Source of the DNA: Paramecium sonneborni | Lineage: Eukaryota; Ciliophora; Oligohymenophorea; Peniculida; Parameciidae | Reading direction: 5' to 3' | NCBI GenBank assembly: GCA_905182985.1 | Contig: CAJJDN010000061.1 | Span: 390,664-454,663, forward strand | DNA: 64,000 nt | In this document: positions 11,901-25,865 of the stretch, piece after piece | Layout: each line of letters starts with the position of its first letter | Position numbering within the stretch: the stretch's first letter is position 1 | Notes under the pieces: model-generated | Databases searched by the model: none | What the model was told of the DNA's origin: nothing | What the model saw: only the letters and a program-made list of their open reading frames with translations | Translations under genes and position numbers: made by a program

Positions 11901-14900
11901 TTTTCTAATTTTTCTATAATTGATTTATTTTTTTCTAATATTTCAATGAAAACTTCAATCTATGATAATAATTTTTATGTTTCTTAAGATTACTTCATAA
12001 CTTTATTAATTAATTCAGCTTCTCTAATAACTATTTCTGAACTATACTATGCCTTTGTATCTTCAATTTATTAATCATTTTTTAAATTTGTAATTTCTAA
12101 TTATTTATTCAAATCTGTTATTGTATTTAATTATTCATTCAGCATTTCTGAGAGCTTAGCTTTTTCCAAATTTGCATCATTTTATAACTAATTAAATAAT
12201 TCTATTTATTAGGTTAATTCTTAAATTTACCTTTCATGTTTTTTAATTATTTATTTATTTTGATTATCACTATTTCTTAGTGTCTCAATTTCTTAATTCA
12301 AATTTGATTCGACATTATTTAAGGCTGATTAATAATTTTAAATTTCATCTGATAATTAAATATTTTTTTATGTTAGATCTTAATTTAAAAGAACAAGTTC
12401 TTCATTTTCTTAATGTTGAGAATTCAATTCTTCAATTTTTAATTAATTTTCTTTTAAAAAATTTTATCTTTCTATTTTAACATCATTTTACAAATCTTAA
12501 ATTCTAGATTCCAATTATTATATTGAATCTTAAGCAGAGATTAATTCATTTTCCATTATATTCAATTTACTTTAAGTATTTTCAAGTTAGATTTATTTAT
12601 CATTTAATTAATTTTATATTTTTTCAGCCTCTTCTAATTCTAAAATTAATCTTTGTATTTTTTCTGTTGATTATTTTTTTTCATCTTCAAAATCTTATTT
12701 AAGTTTTTTGATTTATTACTCTAATTATTATATTTGATTTTAATATATTGCTTATTATTCAGTCAAAGTTATTTCATCTTTTTATTTTGTAAAAATTTAA
12801 TCTTCTAATTTTTTGATCTTATATTATAATTCTTAATGTTCAATCTTTGCTTTTTAATGTTATTATTCAAATAAAATAGTTTATTATTTTTATTATTAAA
12901 TATGATCTTTTTTTTAATTCTACAACATTTCAATTTCATGCTATTTTCCTAGTATTATTTGATCTTTAAAATTTAATGATTCTTATAACTTTTATATTGT
13001 TTGATTGAGAGTTGCAATTTGCTTTTCATGATGATGGATTGTTCTTTCTTAAATTTATATTTTTTGGTTTAATCCCTAGAATTCTTTAACTTATTATTGC
13101 AATTAAATTATTTCCTAATTTTTATTTTTGATCATTTTTTCTTTGATATTCATTTAATCCTAATATTCATTATTAACTTTGGTTAAATCTCTTATCTATT
13201 ATTCAAAATTTGAAAGACTTTTATTCAAAGTATCAATCTAAGATTTTAAATGACCTTAAATTGTTGTTTATTCTAAACTTTTACTTCTTATTTATTCTGG
13301 AGTTTCATTTAATATTCTACTATTACTTTCATATTATTAAATAATTTAATCTTTACTCTATATAGTGTTATCTAAAATATGTAATTATTCAGCATGTTCT
13401 TAATGGAGTCTTTTGATATTATTCTTTAGACTATTTATTTCATCCTCATAATTTAACAATTTAATTTCCTATTACTTAAATGCCATTTAAGCTTGTTATA
13501 AATCATTCTCCAATTACTTAATTAATTACTATTAAGTTTCTATTTCTTATTAAGATACCAAATCTAATTAAAAGAGACTTTATTATTCTGAATTTCTATT
13601 CTCAAAATCCTCTTTTTAAGTTTGTAATGACTAAACTATTTATTTATTCATTTATTAATCCCGTTAATATTAATCAGATAACTCTTAATATGATTACTTT
13701 AAATCATTATATTTTTATTTAATTTCTTGTAGTTTTTATTGAGTTTAACCATTTTCTCTTTCTTTTTCTTCTTTTTCAGACTTTAGTTTAGAAATCTATT
13801 AATTAAGTTGTTCAACTTCAGAGGAATGATCAAGAGAATTGTGTCTAGTTTAATGATAGGTAATTGTAAATACTTATTCTAATTTTACTTTAGATCCACT
13901 ATTTCTTAACTTAATGATTTTAACTTTTAACTTGAATCATCTTTATAATTTTAATACTCAGAATTCACTTCAATTTTTTATTTCTACACTACTTAATTAG
14001 AATATTGTTACATTTTTTTTCGCTTTCCATAACTTTAGATATTTAGAGTTTTAGTAATTTATTTTCATTTTCTAATTATTTAGTTTTTTTTAAATGATTC
14101 TAAATAATTTCATTAAGTTCTTCTATTTATTATTTTAAACTCATGATTTCTGTTTCTTTTTCAACAATATCTTCTTAAAATTAATTCAATTAATTTTCTA
14201 ATAATTTATTTTAATTATTTTTGGAATCAAGACTAGATTATGATTCAACTAATAGATTTTTTTATTTAAATTTATCAATATCTGAATAAATATCTTAAGG
14301 TCTATGAGAATTTAATAATTAATTAGAATATTATTTATTAGAAAATTCTAATTATTGTTTTTTATTTTCTAATTTATTTACTTTAGCTTCTAGTTTAGTG
14401 ATAACTGCAAATAAGTTTTTATTTTTAATATTTAAATCTTTATTTTAGATTTCTTACTAACGTAATTAAGTATTGATTTCAATAAGTTTATTATGATCTT
14501 ATTCTCTACTTTAGAGACTGATTGCTATAATTTAATAAAGCTAATCAAATGATTGAGGATATATATTTTAATATTTTTCAACTAAAGAATAGAGTTTATT
14601 GAGTTCATCCTTCTTTAGTAATTAAGGAATATTTGTATTGTAAAGTTAATTGATAGGAATTTATGCAGTTTAACAAATTTAATTGATTATATTACGCATA
14701 TTATTCCATTCAATAATAATGTCTCTAATATCTTTGATTACTTGCACTTATAATATTTATGAGGATTTTTAGATCTACAATTTCTTGGCATTAATCGATA
14801 TGATTGATAGCTCTTAGAGAATTTCAGTCAACAAATCATCCGTCCTACACGTCATAGGTGGGTCATACCTTATTTATTCAGTTTTGCGAGTACTTTTGTC

Positions 14901-15155
14901 ATCAGCTCGTTTAAGTAACTTATCTAAAGGTTACTAAGAGAATTAAAAGTTATCACCACTCATTCTACTCTAAAGTAAATTTGATTTAAGCACTGATATT
15001 TCTTTTTCTATTTACTAACGACCATCTTTCAACATATTGAATCTAAGAGATGAACATAATAGTCTATCTGAATCCTAATCTTGATGCTTTGTTGTATATG
15101 AATCAATAAGAAAATTTTACGAATTACGAGGTCCATAAATTCCAGGAGATATCAT
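8920..15155 (-). CDS. Giant coiled-coil protein with GRIP-like C-terminus (golgin)
   Basis: About 2,050 aa, almost all predicted coiled coil rich in Gln, Glu, Leu, Asn and Lys. I read the whole frame and found no TGA once three introns are removed: 13968-13987 (20 nt), 13845-13873 (29 nt) and 9388-9415 (28 nt). A further intron-like 27-mer at 9653-9679 is a multiple of three with no stop and may or may not be spliced. The last ~75 residues (HLKDCLKKFITACG..., ILITLFQFLEFSEKEKEEI) resemble the GRIP domain that binds ARL1 on the trans-Golgi, which suggests a tethering golgin; the conserved GRIP tyrosine is His here. The N-terminus (MISPGIYGPRNSQ) looks disordered. No other domain seen. Confidence 0.85.
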
Positions 15156-15276
15156 CTATCTTACAGGTTAGGGTGAAGAAATCCCAGGTTAAGGAGAATA
15201 AAATGCTGTCTGAGTATTTTATCTGCTTTATTTTTACATTATTTCAAATTATAAATAAATTATAATAACAACAAAT

Positions 15277-16618
15277 TCACATTTACATAAGATTATTTTA
15301 TATTTCAACCCAAACTGTTTAATATTGCTAGAATTATAAACACATCGATTTCATCATCTTATCTAAATATTCCTTAATTTATAAAGAAGAGTAATTTATA
15401 ATCTCATCAATTGTTTAATATGCTCTTTAGTTCAAAACTCCAAACTGATTCTTTAATTATAATTACTATGCATTCTCCTTAAAATACTTCAATTAAATAA
15501 AATACAGTTTTGCACATGCATTAAAATGCAATTTAAGGAGTGGATTTTATTTACTCTAATTTGAAACTATCTAAAAAACTTTCATCTAAATCCCATTTTA
15601 CTACTTCTCCCATCTGATAAAGTTTCTCTTTCTTTTATTTTAATTTTTAAGAAAACTCTTAATAAGATATTAAAGATTTCTCTCTTAAATTTAACAACTC
15701 TCTAAGAGGTTAAGTTTAATGATATTAAAACCTTTATTGTGGATAAATTGTTTCATTCAAAATCTTTATCTAATTTGATTCTAACTTTTATGAAGACTCA
15801 AATAAATCTTATAAATTTTTATAACAATCTTTTAGTCTAGTATTTTAAGCCTTTGATTCTCTAAATAATTCTTTATATACTTCTGTTAATTAAATTAATG
15901 TTTAATTTTTTTATTACATTTATTTCATTAACTATTTTATTAATTTATATGCTTTTTTTTAAATAGGTGTTATATTAGTTAAAAAGTAATCAGATTATTT
16001 GATAAAATTAGTTATGGATGAATTTATTCTAACGTTAATTTCACCTTTCATGTTGCAATAATTAAATTATTGATTAAATGAAAATTATTCTGACTATAGA
16101 AATTCTTGTATAATATTTAAATTTCTTATTTCAAAATCTCCAAGTATAAAATTGAGAAACATTTGTAAATGTCTTAGTTATTTAATAAATGTAAAATCAA
16201 TTGGAGATTTTCTTTAATTTGGAATATTTGGTACTGTATAATACTTATTCAAAATATTTTTGAGTTGAATAAATTCATCATAAGTTCTTCTTACCACCCA
16301 ATTAGTAGGTTTAGTTTCAATTTAAAAATAAATAATAGTATTTTGAAAAATACCTTTTTATACTTTTTCATATCCAACAACAATAGCTTAAACATCTTAT
16401 ATTTAAGATAGTGCATTTGGAATAGTCTTATTGCATTTTAAAATAGTAAAATAGTCATTTTATTAATCTTGAAATTATTTAACAAATTCTATAAGTTGAT
16501 CATGATCCCATGATTCAAGATCATGTCGTTGATCAATAGATTTTTAAAAGGCATCTATGTTGTAACCTTTTTCAATTATTTCTTTGACTAATAAATTTTG
16601 TTTTTATTACAAAGACAT
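15277..16618 (-). CDS. PX-domain sorting nexin (SNX-BAR-like)
   Basis: 439 aa with one 22-nt intron (15445-15466). Residues ~80-190 form a PX domain: NTIIYFQIETKP, WVVRRTYDEFIQLKNIL, then FIKQLRHLQMFLNFIL. The VRRTYDEF arginine is the phosphoinositide-binding position. The C-terminal ~230 residues are long amphipathic helices compatible with a BAR dimerisation domain. It likely binds PI3P on endosomes and takes part in retromer-type sorting. Its ATG is only 42 bp from the SERCA stop downstream of the next gene on the same strand. The start is the first Met of an open frame. Confidence 0.88.
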
Positions 16619-16660
16619 CACTATTAAATATTAAATTATTTTGTATTTTAATATGATATC

Positions 16661-19902
<3,242 letters not shown>

Positions 19903-19957
19903 TAATTAAAAATTTATAATATATGATATTCCCCAAAATCTTTATATGTTATATAAT

Positions 19958-20318
19958 TCATTTTATATACCTAACTATTCTCATATATTCTTCACTTTAA
20001 TCATTTAATTCTAAATTTATTTATTAAGGATTTATTTTTATTATTTCATCTTTCCTAATAATCATTTCCTGAACAACATCTCTACATATTTCTCAAAATT
20101 ATTTATATATAGAATTTATATATTTCATATCATAATTTAATTTATTCTATAATTCCCTCAATAAAATCTAAGACTTGTTTCTTTTCCTTCACAAATACAC
20201 AATGAAATTTGTTCTTGTAAAAATTAAACATTTTTATTGGTGATTGTAATTCATCCATTTAATTACAATTCTTAAAAGTTAAAAGCTAATATTTTTCTTA
20301 ATCAGTAAACTCTGACAT
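19958..20318 (-). pseudogene. Possible small or decayed gene
   Basis: An ATG at 20318 opens 62 codons (MSEFTDQEKYQLLTFKNCNQ...) that look protein-like and stop at 20130-20132. Another frame then reads YDMKYINSIYKQF, a TGA at 20093-20095, and EICRDVVQEMIIRKDEII through to TGA at 19958. Either this is a gene broken by a frameshift and a nonsense codon, or I have missed an intron; no GT...AG pair of normal size joins all parts. Family not recognised. Confidence 0.3.
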
Positions 20319-20653
20319 TATTATGTTTTTAAACAAATGAGGCAAATGATGGATTATAATAAACTCTATCATTTGACTTGTTCAAGACACAATTAATTTT
20401 TATGAAAGCTGAAAATAAATTTTATGTTTTTGGTACAAATTTTAAAATATTTCCATAAATTTATTACACTACCCATTGTAAAATTATTCATATAATATAT
20501 TTTATCTTGAAAAAATGTTTAAAATCTCGAAACAACTAGAATGAAATATTTTTGTATTTCAAAACAATCCTTAATGTGTTTTATAAACATATCATTAATT
20601 TAAAAAATGATTTATATAAATAAAAAACAAAAATATAATTTTTTTCTTTACTT

Positions 20654-21821
20654 TCAATAAAAATATCTTTTTTCAACCCTGAAAGCAGGATTATTTTAAT
20701 CTAAAGCAGAACTTTTAACTTTCTTTGGATTTTAATCTGTAACTCCATAATTTAGGTCTCTTATTTTTTATGGTGATTCAATATATTAAGATTTAGTTGT
20801 GAACTTTGAATTGGAAAGGCGAGTTGAATTTGATTAAAAGCTAAATCTAGTCGATTCTTAGGCAGTTGATCGATTTTTGATTGGAGTCAGCTCAAGAGAA
20901 TGTAAATTATTTTTAGACTTTAACATCTTAATCACCCAATCTGAATTTAATACCTAATAAATATTAATTCTTTTTTAATGTGCTAACATCTATTATAATA
21001 AAAATAAGCATTCTGTAGACAATTTTTGATTGAATTTAATTAATTATTTATTACAAATTTTTTCATGTAGCTCTTCCTTTTCTTTGGCTCTAAATAATAA
21101 TTCACCATGTAACATATACTGTAAAATTATTAATTATTTGTGATACATATAATAGAATTCCCATGGACCAAATATCAACTGCCTTGTCGTGTTTTTCCTT
21201 TCTTATAATCTCTGGTGGCATATATTCAGTTGTACCACAAAAACATGGTTTTGCTTTACCACCATTTGGTAAGAATGTTGACCAATTGAAATCACAAACT
21301 TTTACATCACTATTTTACAATAAAATATTATCGGCTTTTATGTCTCTATGAACTATATCTTTTTCATGCAAATAAAGAATAGCTTAAGCAATTTAATAGA
21401 AATAATGAAATGCTTCTTCTTCATTTAATTTTTTTTTTTTTTTTATCAATTCATCTAAGGTTCCTTGTCCACAATACTCTAGAACTATATATATATTATC
21501 TCTATCTTCAAAATGTTCAACGTATTCCACTATATTTTTATGCTTACATCCTGATAAGTAATTTAATTCATTTAATATATGTTAAGTTGCATAAATTTGC
21601 TTAATATAGCTTTTTGAAATCTTTATATATAAATTTGTTACTATTTTAATAGCAAACTTTTTATTTTAGACATTGTTAATTGCTAACTTAACTTTCCCAT
21701 AAGTTCCACTTCCTAGTTCAATCTAAAGTATCTCATACTAATCTTTGTGTAATTTCTTATGAATTTGAGGTTAAACTGTTTGAGGTTGAGAAGGCAAGTT
21801 ATAGAACGAATAATAATTCAT
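20654..21821 (-). CDS. Aurora/PLK-type protein kinase with DFN instead of DFG
   Basis: 379 aa, one 28-nt intron (21119-21146). The glycine loop (LGSGTYGKV), VAIK lysine (FAIKIV), HRDIKADN and MPPEII are intact, but the Mg2+-binding motif reads KVCDFNWS: glycine of DFG is replaced by asparagine while the essential Asp is kept. It is probably still active, since the Asp is the chelating residue, but activation-loop dynamics may differ. The closest relative in the window is the Aurora-like kinase at 4-5 kb, of the same length and with the same DF-x-WS context. A run of lysines (21428-21443) and a Ser/Asn-rich basic tail of ~100 residues are present. Confidence 0.9.
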
Positions 21822-22081
21822 CTTAAATGAGAAATAAATAAAAATAAATAAAAATAAAATATGATATTGAAGTCTTACTATTACAATACAGATATACAAA
21901 AAATTTAGTTTATTTATCCAAAATTAAAAGAGTAAATTAAAATTTGTTGTCCATAAATTGTTTCAATTTAACTTATCAAAATGCTCATAATTGATAATTA
22001 TCTTTAAAGATTTAATAAAAATAAGTTTCAATAAAAAAATATTGGTATTTAAATAATACTAGTAATAAATAAATTTAATTT

Positions 22082-23174
22082 ATGAAAATAATTATCAAAA
22101 CCTTAAGTGGATAGACTTTTGATCTTGAAATACAATAAACAGATACAGTAATTCTGATTTATAAATTAGGTTTTAAAAATAAAAGAAAAAATTGAATAAG
22201 TTAAATAATTTGAAGTAGCCTAATAAAAACTTTTAAGAAAAGGAACTCTTTTATTAGATAATTAAACAGTTGGTGAATTGGGATTTTAAGAGAAAGACTT
22301 CATTGTAGTAATGGTGAACGTAAAAGTAATTCATATAATTATAATTTATCTAGAAAGGTCCACCTTAATAATAACCTGCATAATAATAGGTACATTAGGT
22401 ACCTTAATAACCACAACCAATTTAAGCTTAACAACCAGCTTAAGTATCAAAGCCATTAAGTAATCCTTTAAATATAGGGACTGCTTCAGAATATGATATA
22501 ACAATCCAAAATTTGATTCAAATGGGATTTGCGAAATCTGAATGTGAAGCAGCTATGAAAGCAGCATTAAACAATTAAGATAGAGCTATAGAATATTTAT
22601 TAAATGTAATGAAATATCTTGCTATTTAAGGGTATTCCTATTGTTAATCAACCACCATCATAATAAGTACCAAATGCTAACTACTAAATAGATTAAAATA
22701 CATTGTAACAATTAAGAGAACAATTTACTTAAAATCCAGAGGCAATTCTATAAATGTTACCATAATTGTAATAGATAAATCCTTAATTATATTAAGTAAA
22801 TAAAATAATTACATTTAATTAGTAAATTTAATAAAATCCGTAGGCTATAATTTCTTTACTTTTAGGACCTGGCTAGGAAGGACCAGATGAGATTGAGACA
22901 GAGATAACCTAAGAAGAATAATAACACCTTAATTAGTTAATAATGATGGGATTCACAAAAGAAGATGCTTTAGAAGGATATTTGACTTGTGATAAAAATG
23001 TGGAAACTGCGGCTTCCTATTTATTTGAAAAATAAGCTAGAGGAGATTTATTAAGTATATTATCAATATATATGTATGACAGGTTAACATATTGAAAGAG
23101 AAGAAAACAATCCTGAAAATTATCATGATGAAGGTGAAGATGATGATCAAGATGATGATGATTCATATTATTGA
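22082..23174 (+). CDS. RAD23: RAD23-family ubiquitin receptor
   Basis: 320 aa; five introns (22148-22169, 22326-22353, 22606-22630, 22796-22822, 23055-23082). Domains in order: ubiquitin-like (1-~78, MKIIIKTLSGQTFDL...KDFIVVMV), a Gln/Pro linker, UBA1 (~125-165, NLIQMGFAKSECEAAMKAA), XPC-binding (LREQFTQNPEAILQML... QINPQLYQ), UBA2 (LNQLIMMGFTKEDALEGYL) and an acidic tail (GEDDDQDDDDSYY). RAD23 carries ubiquitinated proteins to the proteasome and stabilises XPC in nucleotide excision repair. An acidic tail after UBA2 is unusual: in most eukaryotes UBA2 is at the very end and protects the protein. Intron 4 (27 nt) has no in-frame stop. Confidence 0.95.
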
Positions 23175-23222
23175 ATTTCTATTATTAATTTATTTTCAAC
23201 TCAAAACTTCTTTAAGAATTAT

Positions 23223-23640
23223 TCATACATAAATGTTATTTAATAAAAATTCTTGTATTTCTTTAAATGTTTCTTCAAAAAAAGGACATTTCCTCTTTAG
23301 TTCTATTTGCATAAAATTTTTATAACTATTTAATATATTTAATTAACTCAGTATTTATAAAAAGTATTTCTTATTTATATAATTGAATACTTCATGAAGA
23401 CTTTAGTCATTAGAACCTTTATCAGACCGACCTTAACTTAAATATTTCTTGCTCAAATTCAGTAACATTAGAGAATAGATTTTTAGCTTTTATATAAAAT
23501 ATTGGATGACTTAGCTATGAAATAAATTTATTTAATACATTGCTTTCACCCTATTTTTGAAATAATCATACTTATAATTTATAAAATAAAGTAAAAGAGA
23601 TTCAATTTAAATCTAAAAAAAATAAATAAAATGTTATAAC
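23223..23640 (-). CDS. Unresolved coding stretch, structure uncertain
   Basis: Two protein-like pieces in different frames are visible on the minus strand. The upstream piece reads GESNVLNKFISQLSHPIFYI...TEFEQEIFKL. The downstream piece reads LHEVFNYINKKYFLQIL...FEETFKEIQEFL and stops at 23223-23225. A 31-nt GT...AG interval between them would join the two. The 5' end is not found: no ATG fits without crossing a TGA. I do not recognise the protein, and the call could be wrong. Confidence 0.3.
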
Positions 23641-23780
23641 AGTTTCAATTATGGAAGAAATTTATGATATGATTTGGAATATCCAATTATGGATTTAAAC
23701 TAATTTTATATATATATTTAAATTTATTAGGAATAAGTTTTTGTATATTTTCAATATGTTAATATACAATCTATAATATA

Positions 23781-24049
23781 TCATTTTAATATGATGTCTA
23801 CATTATCATGAGCCCCTTTTAAAAGCATTTAGCCTTAAAAATCAAGGACATTTTATTTTTTGGCTGCTCTCAATGTACCAACAAGGGCCATAGAATATTG
23901 ATATAGAATACTTCATAATATTATTATGTTTTTTCATCGTTGAATAAGACTCCAAATTTTACAACATATTTTCCTTCGGCATTCTTTGTACCTAGACGTT
24001 AAATGTCTTTTTTTATTTCCTCAATTTCTTCTTAAATTCTGTCTTACAT
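23781..24049 (-). CDS. Costars-family protein (ABRACL-like)
   Basis: 81 aa after removal of 23 nt, the same length as human ABRACL. The sequence follows the Costars signature: IQRLGTKNAEGKYVVKFGVL, FNDEK, ALVGTLRAAKK, then LLKGAHDNVDIIL. Costars proteins are small winged-helix-like proteins linked to actin dynamics and cell motility. The odd point is the intron at 23889-23911: conservation demands that GAA be joined to GCC CTT GTT, but the interval ends in TG, not AG. Either a non-canonical acceptor is used or one base is missing from the assembly. The start MQDRIQEE aligns with the family start. Confidence 0.85.
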
Positions 24050-24163
24050 AAAAATAATTATTAAATAAAATTCTCAATTCAAATTGAATGTGTAAATAAC
24101 AAAAAAAAATAAAATAACTAAAAATAAGAAAATCTAAAATAAAGATAGGTAATTATAATTTTT

Positions 24164-24990
24164 TCAACTTGGTGATTTATTAACTAATGTTGGAGTATAA
24201 ATCTTCCAATAAAATGTTATTGCTATAAGCGATCCAATCCATGGGCCAATGATAAATATTAATAAATTTACCATCTAACTCCATCTACCATAATAAATTC
24301 CATAAAACATTTATAGGCTATAAACATATGTTAAAATGTTTACCCAAATGCAGCTGCTGGATTAAATAAACTATTTCCCATAGTTGCAGTATATCTAAAA
24401 TAATTAGATATATTATTACTATCTGGCTACAAAATAAATAACACTAATAAATGCTGCTGATTAAACTTAAGAAGTAGTAATTTTTGTGTTTTCAGCTGTT
24501 TAAATTTAAATAAAAGTAAAGAAAATAATAGAACCAGCAATTTCAGATAAAATAGTACCTAATATTTACTTAGTTGGTAATCTAAAATTAATTATATTAA
24601 TTTACTCTTCATTATAAGGTAATGTAGGGAGATTTGCAAATAAAGGCGTAAAAAACATTCCAGCAATCAAACTTGCAAATATTTGAGATCCAACAAAATA
24701 AACTGTTTTTTTTTTATTAATAGTTCCATCTATAAATCCAATTAATGTGCAAATTGGATTGAAATATCCTCCACTTAAGCGACCAAACAAAATTAAACTT
24801 GTAAAATAAATGAGAGATAATCCAAAATTATTTCTACATAGATTTTAATATTTTACTCAGCCGCTAAAGCCCCATAAATTAATAACAAAGTTCCAAAGAT
24901 TTCAAAAGTAACGATGCTCATGATTTAAGCAGCTTCTTTTTCTTTTGAATCTTCTTAGTTGATTTAGAACTAATTTACTGTAGGTTCCAT
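24164..24990 (-). CDS. Aquaporin / MIP-family channel
   Basis: 250 aa; introns at 24834-24856 (23 nt), 24395-24419 (25 nt) and 24318-24343 (26 nt). Six membrane segments are plausible. The two half-helix motifs are GGYFNPICTL (NPI, not the usual NPA) in loop B and NSLFNPAAAFG (NPA) in loop E. Loop E lacks the arginine usually just after the second NPA, so solute choice may be broad. It could conduct water or small neutral solutes in the plasma membrane or contractile-vacuole system; substrate is not decided by the sequence. The N-terminus is short, acidic and Gln-rich. Confidence 0.9.
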
Positions 24991-25017
24991 ATTATTATTT
25001 ATAATTAATCAATATAA

Positions 25018-25684
25018 TCAATTTAGTTTATTTCTAGTTAATGTTTGCATCATCTATTTTTACGACTATGACATCATTCCTTTAGTTAACTATGTGATTA
25101 ATTGCTTAATATATTGATAATAAATATACTTATTGTTCTTGATTAATTCTTTTATTTTCAATACATTCAGCTAACATAGCTTTAATGCATCTCCATATTT
25201 ATTTAAGATTAGGTAATTGATCTCCAGAAAAATAATCAGGAGGTGAACATGAAACTATTAAATCTTTTAAACAAGAAATAAACTTATTTTACTCTTTTAG
25301 TTTCAATTTCTATTCATTTATTTTAACTAAACAAAGTGAATGTAATTTTGGTTCAAATATATTTTCCTTATTTACTAATCCAATCTCATTAAAAACTTAA
25401 GATACAAATGTTTACAATCGTTATACATTTGCATAATTTCCTATCATCTTTTCCAATACTTAGACTTAATGCTCTAATTTTTTAATTTATTCTTCCTATT
25501 TTTTTATCAATTCATTTTAATCATTATTTAGAGATACTTCATGAACTGATGAGTAATTCATATTTTAAAACTGAAGCATATCGATATCCTCAGATTTAGA
25601 ACTCTTATGTTATCTAAGTGGATGAAGACGAGGAGATTATAATGTTTTAAAAGAGTCATAGTTATCATATGTTTTACATCTCAT
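25018..25684 (-). CDS. Hypothetical coiled-coil protein
   Basis: 213 aa with a 25-nt intron near the 3' end (25066-25090); without it no TGA is met before the frame runs into the aquaporin start, so the intron fixes the stop. The N-terminus is basic and Ser-rich (LQSPRLHPLRQHKSSKSED). Residues ~65-95 form a coiled coil (NELIKKQEEQIKKLEHQVQ), followed by a globular helical part with conserved-looking cysteines (FISCLKDLIVSCSPPDYF). Family not recognised. The stop lies 27 bp from the aquaporin start. Confidence 0.75.
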
Positions 25685-25865
25685 TTTGAATTATTGAATT
25701 TAAAACTATTTGTTATTTTTAATATTTTAACAATTTAAATAATCATAAAAACAACAAGAAAAAGAATGGTATTTAATCCATTCAGCCTAATGTGATTAAA
25801 TATTTCGTAATCTTTTATTCAATGTTAATTTGTTTTAATTTAATTTAATTTTTAATTTAATTATA

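Noticed and set aside
23652..23795. Plus-strand ORF MEEIYDMIWNIQLW...
   Set aside because: Hydrophobic and AT-driven with no upstream or downstream support. It overlaps antisense to other weak coding signal.
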